Source: Prostheceraeus crozeri | Lineage: Eukaryota > Platyhelminthes > Polycladida > Euryleptidae | NCBI GenBank assembly: GCA_907163375.1 | Contig: CAJQUW010008639.1 | Span: 39,986 to 103,985 of the forward strand | DNA length: 64,000 nucleotides | Direction: 5' to 3' | Part shown: one piece after another, positions 52,569-61,370 of the stretch | How the letters are laid out: each line of letters begins with the position of its first letter | Position numbering within the stretch: position 1 is the first letter of the stretch | Translations under genes and position numbers: made by a program | The notes under the pieces: generated by a model | What the model was told of the DNA's origin: nothing | Database searches by the model: none | What the model saw: only the letters and a program-made list of their open reading frames with translations

Positions 52569-54401
52569 ACTGTTACGTTATCGTTTTGATTAAGAGTTGA
52601 TATATTTTGACAAAAATTTATATTCTGGTAACACATTTAAGAATGTATTCGTAAGAAATTGGTTTTTTCTTGGGAGACGGAGGAATATGGTAATCAACTA
52701 TTTTTTGTCTTTTATCATAACTTAATAACTTAAATTAATCATAACTTATATTAGCTCATTCTTCATTTCTAAATTAGAAGAATTATCAAAATCATAAAAA
52801 TAGTACCACTTTATTGATTCAAAGAACTATTAAATTAATGATATACAAAAAATAATGACATAACTAATGTATCTATATAAAGACTTTCATTGAAAGGTTA
52901 CTATTTCTTTTTTGCCTAACTAACGTGAGTGTCATCACTTAATGATTATCAGCAAAGTACGAAATCATTTGCTTTCTATCTCAGACATAGATAAATATCA
53001 TGTTTCATCTCTTCAAATCCGTTTTAATAATGCAAAATAAATGATATTAACAGCTTACTTGATGTGATATAAAATAGGATCTTAACATTCCAAAACCGTT
53101 TTTGTCGATTTCTCGTGAATATTGTTTTTTCGAATTTTGTTAGTTACGTTAGTTAGTCAAAAAAGCGACGATATTTGAAACACTGTGATTTACAATCGAC
53201 ATTGATGACAGCTTTCTTATTATACAACGTTTTTGGTAGTTTAAATGTGCCTCGAGCTGCATGACTTTCTAATAGGGAAATTTTGAATATGGCTGAGTCC
53301 ACACCATCAAAAATGAGAGCGCTGTCGCGTTGATTGAATTTATCTACATTTGATTTTAAACATTGAATGTGAAACTTTAGCCAAGACTCGCAGTCTACAA
53401 CTTCGGTTGCGGAAGAGGAAGGAACATGAAACTGTATTCTCTCCGTCACTTGACCCGTTTGAAAATCTATTTTAATATATTTTAGTTTAAGGTAGATGAG
53501 CGCAATCATTCTAAAATTGTCTAAATTGTTGAAGAGCGCTTCGATAATGTTAGAATTTTGAAGGAGCCACTCAGGAAAATCTACTATTTGAGTATTGGAC
53601 TCCATGCAGTAGTCGCGTACTAAATTATTATGTGAAACATTAATGAGGGAGATGGTAGAGGTACCGTTGGTGTAGTGATCATTTACATGCGTGTGTTGAA
53701 GTCTGTGCGAAGATCGCTGAAAGTGACTATCAAAAGAAAGAGGGCACAAATCGCAAGGAAAGGAGATGTCATCGTCAGAATCAACTTCACCTCCGGAGAT
53801 TGCTGCCTTTTTGCGTTGACACACACGTTGTTTGATGTGTCGAAGGAGACTGTGCTTCCTTGTAAAAATATGTCCGCAGTCAGCACATTCCCACTCGTTG
53901 CCTTGTCGCGAGAGTCCTGAGCTGGAACTAACATCACCTGAAAGAGAAATCATTCTATCATCTCTGGTAAAGTCTCAGTGTATTGTTACAACCTACTTTG
54001 ACTCAACAACTCTAAACTTTCCTCGAGAAGGGAGGGCGTTGGTGATGGAGTTGATGCCTGAAATTGAGGAAGATGCTATTAGCCAAACGTTTGAGGGAGA
54101 TGAGTGAAGAAATTTTCAACTTACCATTTCAACGAAATCAAGTTTAAGGTTGATACTTCAACAAGATAGAGACTTCACTCAAATTTGGAATTCACGAGAG
54201 AGCAGTTCACTTGTGCGCCTCAAATATAGAAGTCGCCAGAGAACACTTCACTTATATGTCACAAAGACAGAGTGAAATGACACGAATGTCACTTTACATA
54301 TATACTTTCATATTCATCATTCATTGGCTGTTCATTCTGATTGGTTGCTTGTTGATACTTAAGAATTAGAAAACATTTCAAAGTTATTATTCACAGTCAA
54401 C

Positions 54402-54848
54402 ATGACAAGCCCTCCGACAACGCCAAATACAAAATTCTCTTCTCCATGCTCAACACCAAAGGCGCTCGTTGCACCAAACGCTCCAACGAAGGGGAAGGTA
54501 GAGAAGGTGTACCGACTGGACAATATCAGAAAGTTGTCATTACCAGCGGACGGCGAAGAGAGTGTATGTGAGAAGGAGTGTCCCGACTTAACAGGCGTGA
54601 GGTGGAAGTATCTCCAGTACGATACTGACGATGTGATGGAGATCACCAGCACCAAATTCCTCCACCAATTATGGGAGTGGTACACCCCTAACTCCCAGCC
54701 ACGAACTATGGCGGAGTGGGAGTATATCGACAAAGTGAGGCTCGCAGTGGAAGAACGATTAAAGCAAGTGAACTGTTTTTGTTATCTATGTGAAGCCAGA
54801 CTCTGGGACGATATTGACGATGAAGACCTTTTGAAATACATGCCATAA
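54402..54848 (+). CDS. Unknown Polinton protein (copy B)
   Basis: Copy of 35601-36047, 148 codons with no residue differences, including FLHQLWEWYTPNSQPR and CFCYLCEARLWDD. The upstream tata-like run is kept too. Confidence 0.55.
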   Translation: MTSPPTTPNTKFSSPCSTPKALVAPNAPTKGKVEKVYRLDNIRKLSLPADGEESVCEKECPDLTGVRWKYLQYDTDDVMEITSTKFLHQLWEWYTPNSQPRTMAEWEYIDKVRLAVEERLKQVNCFCYLCEARLWDDIDDEDLLKYMP

Positions 54849-54849
54849 T

Positions 54850-56337
54850 AAATTTTTATTTCGTATTATCTTTGCTTTCATACTGACTTACTTGAATGGG
54901 GCTTCAGTGGATGATTTAACCATGTATACTTTTTCATTTGGAAATAGTAGCACGCTTAGTCTAACTTGTAAATCTTAAAACATTTGATATGGGCGATGAT
55001 GGTAGATGAAATAGTGTTAAATAAAATTAAGATAGCTTACATGATTCTGGGATAGCAATCGACTGCGATCCATGTGTAAAGAGCTTGTTAGACAACGGAA
55101 GAGAGAAGTGTGTTATGTTGCGTGTGGCGCGTGAGTGTCCTCCCTTTTATTCCATTCATCAATTCATCTCATTGATAGAGACAGATAGAACTCATGGTTC
55201 TCATAACGTATGCAATGGAAAGTTTTAGGCAACCTTCGACAGTTGGCTAAATGTCGCCCTGGCGCGAATGCATATTACGTTGAGACAGAGGCAATCACTT
55301 GCAAACATGACGCAGAGAGGTTTAACAAGATTGACCATTGCCGAATGTCCCTTGCGGTATACATAGCTACGGGTTTCACCGCCGCCCTTTACAGGAACGC
55401 CCGTCGAAAGGAAGTATTACACCGAACTTCATTTGCAACGTTCAAGTTGACTGATAGCAGATTCAACTTAATGATAGTATTCGCCAGTCCGAAGACTGCC
55501 CAGGGCAAACCGCGTGGAGGTTCTATCATGTCTTGCCCCATGGTGGCCCTTAAGAGAGCCGATGGTTCGTTCTCGGGAGTAGCAAGATGACTATTGGCTT
55601 GAATAGTCAATAGGTATGACGGTTAGGTTCTCGTATACCCTATACCGCCTAAGCCGTGCTGGTGCATCTGGCACCTTTCGGATGCGGGTGGTATTAGGAG
55701 TCCACACCTCATCCGTCCAAATGATCCTCTTGATCTTCCCCTTCTTCTCATCCTCTTCATCCCACTCGTCGAGGATGATGAAGTTGGGAATGGTGTTGTC
55801 TTCATCCCACTCGTCGAGGATGATGAAGTCGGGAATGGTACTAGCAGATGTTACTTCCATCGTGACTTAAAATTGAATGAGAAGCGCTACAATCTTCTGG
55901 CTTATATAGGGTTTTCAACAATGAATTGCTCAACAGCGAATCAGAATGCTTCAGGGATGGCAATCGACTGCATAACGTTCAAGTTGACTGATAGCAGATT
56001 CAACTTAATGATAGTATTCGCCAGTCTAAAGACTGCCCAGGGCAAACCGCGTGGAGGTTCTATCATGTCTTGCCCCATGGTGGCCCTTATGAGAGCCGTT
56101 GGTTCGTTCTCGTCGCATCTGAAAAATAGAAAGAAAATAGATGAAATTATATTCAAGTGATAGAGATGATATTAACTTACCATAAATCAATTCAACCGGT
56201 TCGTTGAACCTTCGATGGTGGTGGCTGAGGCAGGTACTTGGCCGGCAACTTTCGCTTATGATGGCGCAATTCCTGGATGTCACCATTGTGTTTGATGCTT
56301 ATGTGGAGACAGCTCCTTCGTAGCACTCGCTCGTTTT
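54850..56337. other. Right-hand small-gene module (copy B)
   Basis: Copy of 36050-37491, with the two direct repeats at about 55438-55578 and 55979-56111. It joins the unique right part of the element at 56338, so this is the original arrangement and copy A's right border is the duplication junction. Confidence 0.55.
55591..55860 (-). CDS. Small acidic protein of the right-hand module (copy B, longer form)
   Basis: The frame has 89 codons. Compared with 36790-37014 it carries an extra 45 bp, so that NFIILDEWDE-type sequence appears twice. The rest is nearly identical. Confidence 0.4.
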   Translation of the reverse strand: MEVTSASTIPDFIILDEWDEDNTIPNFIILDEWDEEDEKKGKIKRIIWTDEVWTPNTTRIRKVPDAPARLRRYRVYENLTVIPIDYSSQ

Positions 56338-57428
56338 ATCCAAATCCTCCGACTCCATTATTACATCGTCGATAATTTTGCTAACGACTACGGGGAGGTG
56401 GACCGTTGTTCTTCTCTCCTTGACAGCGTCATTCTTCGCCTCAAGAAGAGCCATCTTCTCCTGCTCATGTTGGAGTTTGAGCGTCGTCTCCTTCGCCTTC
56501 ATATTCTTAATGCATGTGGCCTGATCCTCTACGCGACTCTCACTCGCTAGAGCTCTCTTTTGGAAACCTTCCAACTTTAATACTTAAGCCTTAAGACTCC
56601 TAATTTCCGCCACCTGCTTTTGAGTTCAAAATTCTCATCCCTTAATGCTGAGCATTCGTTTTTATAACGGCTCATTTCATCCTTCAGCTTCTTAATGGCG
56701 TACTCTTGGCTAACCCTCGCCACACCATCATCCTTAGCCCACCGCTTGGCTTGGGCTTTGATGCCTCTCCCTTTTTTAGGTGAGGAGTGCATTTTTGGCG
56801 CTGGCACTGCCCGACTCTTCGCAATCTTCTTATCGGGTTTAGGAGCTATGACCGCCTCCTCGGGACTGTTAGTGACGACCGCCTCTTCCGTTTCCGATTG
56901 AGATTCGGAGATTTCCGACTCATAGGTAGAAGAGCTGAGGTGAGATGTCGTTGGCCGCTCATTCTTGCAGTCTTGTATGGCTTGAACTGCCATCTGTAAC
57001 TCTGTCTCCGCATCTGGATCAACTTGTCTTTCAACCGGTGGGATGATGACTTTCCCAACCTCTGAGGCATGCGTCTCTGTCTCCTCATCTTGATTAGCTT
57101 TTTCAAAAAGTGTGGTGATGGCTTTCCCAACCTCTGAGGTGGTATAATTTTTCACCTTCTTAATGAGACATGTTGAATGCGTCTTATAGAAAAACTCGTT
57201 CAGGTTTCCCCTGACGAATTTCATACACGATGTGCATCCGCTCACCACAGCGACCTCCTTATGCTCTTCGGGAGAGTCGGGGAATTTATTTAAATGGCGT
57301 TTGAACTCGCCACCTCGCTTCACTTCGCCACATAGGCACTTTTTAAAATAAAACTTTGAATTTCCTCCCATTTTGTAACCTATGTATCTGTAAAGGAAGG
57401 ATGAAATAGAATTACTAACAGGCGACAT
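56299..57428 (-). pseudogene. Zinc-binding coiled-coil protein at the right end of the Polinton
   Basis: Two adjacent minus-strand frames (56577-57428 and 56299-56574) look like parts of one gene. From about residue 20: MGGNSKFYFKKCLCGEVKRG with GEFKRHLNKF, then CTSCMKFVRGNLNEFFYKTH, two Cys/His pairs like zinc fingers. Then come repeated TTSEVGKAITTLFEKANQ and ASEVGKVIIPPVERQV units, a Ser/Glu-rich linker, and a coiled coil (KLKDEMSRYKNECSALRDEN). It lies in the unique right part of the element. No family is recognised. It is broken about once. Confidence 0.45.
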
Positions 57429-57429
57429 T

Positions 57430-57957
57430 GGCAGTCATTTTTATAATCATACAGCTAAATTGTGAGATTGGTGGAAAGTGTCGAACCTCTGAATCCGTTA
57501 CAGGCATTACTCAGAGGGGATCTTATCCCAACTCCAAGGCCTCGGCCCACAAATCCAACCTCCCGCGGACAGAGCGTGCGCCATATCACTGTGTTGGTAT
57601 CCGGACCCTGTTTTTGACATGAAAACCAGTGGATTGTTTACAAAGGTTGCAAATTCCAAGCCGAAGCTCGTCTCCCACAACTTAATAAATGTCTTAGTTG
57701 AATTCAGCAGGGTCGAAATTCCCAGAAAACCTCCAAAACTAGTGAATTTAAATTTTTTAACTTTTTAGCACTACTTATGAAATTTTATAAGTAGTCTATC
57801 ACTTAGGGCAGGTCGATAGCGACCAAACCCTTTTTGAATCAAGTCAAACGGACTTGTAGAAGCAAAGTTACAAGCCTTTAAAGTTTTGGAGTCTTTTATG
57901 GCCTGGAGACGAAGGCCATCTCCTGGCTAACCTCTAAGTCTGACGGCTTAGCTGATA
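57430..57957. other. Right subterminal DNA of the Polinton, no gene seen
   Basis: No convincing frame. 57690-57957 matches 12480-12760 in the decayed Polinton end and includes cagcagggtcgaaa and gtcaaacggacttgtagaag. Confidence 0.5.
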
Positions 57958-58410
57958 TCTTATATATAAAATGCAAAACACCGACAAACTCCTCCTAAAC
58001 CATGAAACTTTACGCCAATATGATCCTACCATTTAATAGAGCAAAAAATTTGTAGTTAAAACCGCCCGGTCTCATTTCCCTAAGTATCATAATTACAGAG
58101 AAAAGTAGACTTTTGTGTAAATTTTTACCGAAAAAATATTAATTACACAAGTAACTACATTAAATTTACAAATGAACTCCTAATTTGCTTTAAAAAATTG
58201 CCTCGCTAGACATGCGTCTCATTGATTCTAATGTTTCACGACGGATTCAGCAACAGCCAATGAGAACGCGATCTACATGGTAAGACAGCCAATCAGTGTA
58301 GGCGAATGAGTTGGCTGGTATGCAACAATGTGCATACATACAATGTGCACTGTCTTAATTTAACATACTTATGCATATAAATCCTGGACGAAGTCCGGGG
58401 GCCTTACTAG
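57958..58410 (+). mobile_element. Short non-autonomous Helitron
   Basis: The 453-bp insert begins TCTTATATATAAAATGC, a typical Helitron 5' end, and finishes with the hairpin ggac-gaa-gtcc, a short GC tract and CTAG. It lies between A and T without target duplication. The related sequence at about 12750-12760 (gctgatatcagc) is the empty site. It carries no Rep/helicase gene, so it depended on another copy. Confidence 0.9.
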
Positions 58411-58974
58411 TCAGCAATGAAATTTTCTAAGTCGGTTTCTTACAGAAACCCGGATTTGGAGCCGGAGCTCGGATCTGTTCACGTACCTCTAGCAAGTTAT
58501 TAGTAAAAGTGATTTCTCAGTTGATGCTCCGTGCTTTTATAGTCGGCCAATTGTCAAATCCTGAAAAATTCCTAAGTTAGAAAATGGGAAAAATTGGCCT
58601 TATTACGGTTTTCAATGGCATCTCAACTCACAACCCTGACTCCCATCCGTCTCAAAATTTCGGATCTAGTACATCTCAGTGCGGTCTGTCCACTGAAATA
58701 GGTCCGAAGCCTTGAATCGATCTAGTTTTTCGGTAAAAAATAGCCAAAAATGCGAAAAATTCATCATTTCAAAAAATGTGCAATTTAATATCTGAAGTGG
58801 TGTTTTCAATGAACTCCAAATCAAAAAGTCTGACTCCAATCAATCTCAAAATTTCAGATCTAGCACATCTCAGTGCGGTCTGTCTACTGAAATAGGTCCG
58901 AAGCCTTGAATCGATCTAGTTTTTCGGCAAAAAATAGCCAAAAATGCAAAAAATTCGTCATCTTGAAAAAAATT
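58411..58974. promoter_or_regulatory. Right subterminal region with leftward TATA box and a 190-bp tandem repeat
   Basis: On the minus strand tataaaag (58534-58541) faces into the element, the mirror of the promoter near 17300. Between 58605 and 58975 a unit of about 190 bp containing ggtccgaagccttgaatcga occurs twice. No gene is seen. Confidence 0.5.
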
Positions 58975-60246
58975 GAAAATTTTTTCTCCGCGATTGACTT
59001 GAAACTCACCATACAAATAGAGAATTTCACGCTGATTCCAAATCTGAAATCCGTTTTCCAATCCGATGCTTCGTTTTGAAGCTACAGCCCAAAACGTCCC
59101 AAATTCTAACTCTGTCGTTTTTTCGCCAATGTCCCAAAATCTTAAATGGCGTCTCACATCTAAACGAAGACAGATATGAACAAGCCGTTTCTTTCAGTGA
59201 ATTTGTCTCACTCTTAGCTTTCAAACGAGCTATTGCACGACAAAATCCATCCACTAGAAGCAAAATTGGAAGTTTGGCGTAGGGGGGGGGGAGGGCGTCA
59301 GCGAAAATTTTTTCTCTCCGATTGCGTTCAAATTCACCATACCGATGCAGAATTTCACGCTGAATCCGAATCTGGCCTCCGTTTTCCCATCCGATGCTTC
59401 GTTTTGGCGCTACAGCCCAAAACGTCCAAAATTCTAGCTCTGTCGTTTTTTCGAAAAATGTTGAAAATGTTTTCTCTCCGATTGACTTGAAACTCACCAT
59501 ACAGATGCAGAATTTCACGCTGATTCCAAATCTGAAATCCGTTTTCACATCCGATGCTTCGTTTTGAAGCTACAGCCCAAAACGTCCAAAATTCTAACTC
59601 TGTCGTTTTTCGCCAATCTCCCAAAATCTTAAATGGCGTCTCACATCTAAACGAAGACAGATATGAACAAGCCGTTTCTTTCAGTGAAATTGTCTCACTC
59701 TTAGCTTTCAAACGAGCTATTGCACGACAAAATCCGTCCACTAGAAGCAAAGTTGGAAGGTCGGTGCCGGGGGGGGGACGTCAGCGAACATTTTTTCTCT
59801 CCGATTGCGTTCAAATTCACCATACCGATGCAGAATTTCACGCTGAATCCGAATCTGGCCTCCGTTTTCCCATCCGATGCTTCGTTTTGGCGCTACAGTC
59901 CAAAACATCCAAAATTCTAACTCTGTCGTTTTTTCGAAAAATGTTGAAAATTTTTTCTCTCCGATTGACTTGAAACTCACCATACAGATGCAGAATTTCA
60001 CGCTGAATCCAAATCTGGCCTCCGTTTTCACATCCGAGCACTGCTTCCACTCGAAACAGCCCATTTTGCAACCCAATAGTCATCAGATTGCACGAAAAAC
60101 AACACACACTATAGCCTCAAGACAAAACCTGGCGGTCGCCCAAGACCACCACGACACTCTGTCGTTCCAGAGGGGGGGGACGTCAGCGACCATTTTTCGA
60201 TGGCGGCCATCTTGCGCGGTCCAGTGGTGGAGTTTTGCTTACTACT
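58975..60246 (-). repeat. Right terminal inverted repeat of the central Polinton
   Basis: Inverse of the left repeat. It holds more tandem units than the left end (G-runs at about 59281, 59768 and 60172) and is therefore longer. The outer 0.8 kb are collinear with the left end. Frames such as 59027-59548 are repeat by-products. Confidence 0.9.
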
Positions 60247-60252
60247 ACAAAC
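60247..60252. repeat. Right copy of the 6-bp target site duplication
   Basis: The bases acaaac follow ACTACT directly and equal 16184-16189. Confidence 0.9.
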
Positions 60253-60950
60253 TGCCAAATGAATTAACAGTTCAATGTTTGCTTGACTAACTAAACGACG
60301 GAGATCGGTCAAAATCAACGTATCACTGAATTCTCAATCTTTCAAATTACATTTACAGGTGAGAATGAATTTAGCATACATAGTATATCGATGCATAAAC
60401 TCTCCTGATAGACTTCTTTAAATTTATATATACCATGTTATTTCCATTGACCGATCTCCAAACATAATAAAGCGTGTTGCTTTTGACTGTTGTAAACTTG
60501 GTTGATAATGTACTCTATATGATTTATCAATATGATAATATAATATTTCCATCAATGTTGATGATATTCTCGACATGAATGTTTAATCACTTCTGAATAT
60601 GCGTCTCCTCCCCCTCATATTAACTGCTCTACCGTTGCCACGCCAAACTGACCGATCTCATGTGCATGCACGTTCATCTGATTATCATCATCTGTATAAT
60701 TCATCATCTGTATGTATTCATCGTCTGTGTGTATTCATCGTCCGTGTGTACCTTGCCTCAACTAACATTTGATCTCATCAGACATTCTTTGTATACAGTA
60801 CTGTGCAAAAGTTTGGAAACACATGACAATTTTAGTGGATCCTTTGAAAAATTATATTTATATCCAATCCTAACACTCATTTTCACCACTATGCGTACTA
60901 AAATGATTGACTAAGATATAGTTAGTAGTAAGCAAGTGACAAACACTCGA
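60253..60950. other. Flanking DNA right of the central Polinton
   Basis: No gene is seen. Short catctgtatgtattcatcgt-like repeats lie at 60690-60750. From 60794 the sequence ta-cagtactgtgcaaaagt looks like the outer end of a Tc1/mariner element, but no second end or transposase was found. Confidence 0.4.
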
Positions 60951-60954
60951 CCGG

Positions 60955-61225
60955 CGCGCCCCCCTCCCCCTCCCCTCCCCCTCCCCTCCCCCTCCCCTCC
61001 CCCTCCCCCTCCCCTCCCCCTCCCCTCCCCCTCCCCCCCCTCCCCCCCCCGCTGGCACGGCAGAGTGTCGTGGTCGGCCGCCGTGGTGCTTCGTGTCTGA
61101 GGCCCCCCCCTCCCCCCCTCCCCCCCCCTCTGGAACGACAGAGGTTGTGGTCTGTCGTGGTGTGCCGGCCAGGTTGGTTCACAACATGTTCGCTGACTCC
61201 CCCCCCCCTCCCCCTCCCCCCCCTC
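60955..61225. repeat. C-rich low-complexity block
   Basis: Runs of cccctcccc and longer C-tracts, interrupted at 61050-61110 and 61130-61195 by ctctggaacgacagag-type sequence from Polinton ends. The minus strand could form G-quadruplexes. Gly-rich frames on the minus strand are not genes. Confidence 0.8.
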
Positions 61226-61239
61226 TGCAACGACAGAGT

Positions 61240-61370
61240 GTGAGACTCGAGTGAGTTGGTCCGACCGCCTGGTTGACTTGGGCGACCGTCCAGGTTGACG
61301 TTGGCGACCGTCTAGGTTGACGTGGGCGACCGTCTAGGTTGACGTGGGCGACCGTCTAGGTTGTCGTGGA
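61240..61370 (+). repeat. Short tandem repeat ggcgaccgtctaggttgacgtg
   Basis: A unit of about 24 bp, tgggcgaccgtctaggttgacg, is repeated about five times between 61276 and 61365. Single versions of the phrase gggcgaccgccaggtt occur in both terminal repeats of the central Polinton (near 16303 and 60133), so this is an expanded piece of that repeat. Confidence 0.75.

Larger units (their letters stand above)
50162..53170. mobile_element. Sola-like DNA transposon, inserted in Polinton copy B
   Basis: Copy A gives the empty site. The 3009-bp element has perfect inverted ends of at least 24 bp (start cgtcgcttttttgactaact) and a 4-bp duplication atat (50158-50161, 53171-53174). Copies of the inner end motif ctaacta(a)cgt-a-tgtca recur near 50356 and 52916. 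Two long frames encode a Cys-rich N-terminal protein part and a catalytic-looking C-terminal part. Sola elements make 4-bp duplications, which is why I prefer that superfamily. The assignment needs a database match. Confidence 0.7.
47154..53953 (-). pseudogene. polB: Protein-primed DNA polymerase with zinc-finger N-terminus (copy B, split by a transposon)
   Basis: Copy of 31366-35152. The zinc-finger and N-terminal part lie at 53171-53953, the rest at 47154-50161, and a 3-kb transposon lies between. The motifs are those of copy A (VIYADIECYI, YYDQNNLYG, NNSLFGKTMED, LLGGDTDSF). Identity with copy A is about 98%. Apart from the insertion it has about one break. Confidence 0.88.
37506..56337. 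repeat. Tandem duplication, copy B
   Basis: Second copy of 22829-37491, in direct orientation. It starts inside the core protein gene and ends at cgctcgtttt, where the unique right part of the element begins. It contains the P element and the Sola-like transposon that copy A lacks and lacks the 1.9-kb transposon of copy A. Confidence 0.95.
16190..60246. mobile_element. Polinton/Maverick of about 44 kb with internal tandem duplication
   Basis: The element begins AGTAGTAAGCAAAACTCC and ends with the exact inverse, flanked by acaaac on both sides. It encodes integrase, packaging ATPase, major capsid protein, adenain-like protease and protein-primed DNA polymerase, the defining Polinton set. Polintons are usually 15-20 kb. 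This one is larger because about 13 kb is present twice and because four other transposons lie inside it. The intact target duplication and near-identical copies point to a recent insertion and a very recent duplication. Several genes are broken, about ten breaks in all, so it is probably dead. Confidence 0.95.

Noticed and set aside
59027-60107. Overlapping frames of 70-170 codons in the right terminal repeat
   Set aside because: They are the mirror of the left-end frames and change phase from unit to unit.
60794-60830. Tc1/mariner insertion
   Set aside because: Only one outer end (cagtactgtgcaaaagt after ta) is visible. Without a second end or transposase it is noted but not called as an element.
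60870-61230. Gly/Arg-rich minus-strand frames over the C-rich block
   Set aside because: Pure low-complexity sequence. Any C-tract block gives Gly-rich frames.
61276-61365. Regular short repeats that might suggest a CRISPR-like array
   Set aside because: Units are directly adjacent without unique spacers and match Polinton end sequence, in a eukaryotic context.
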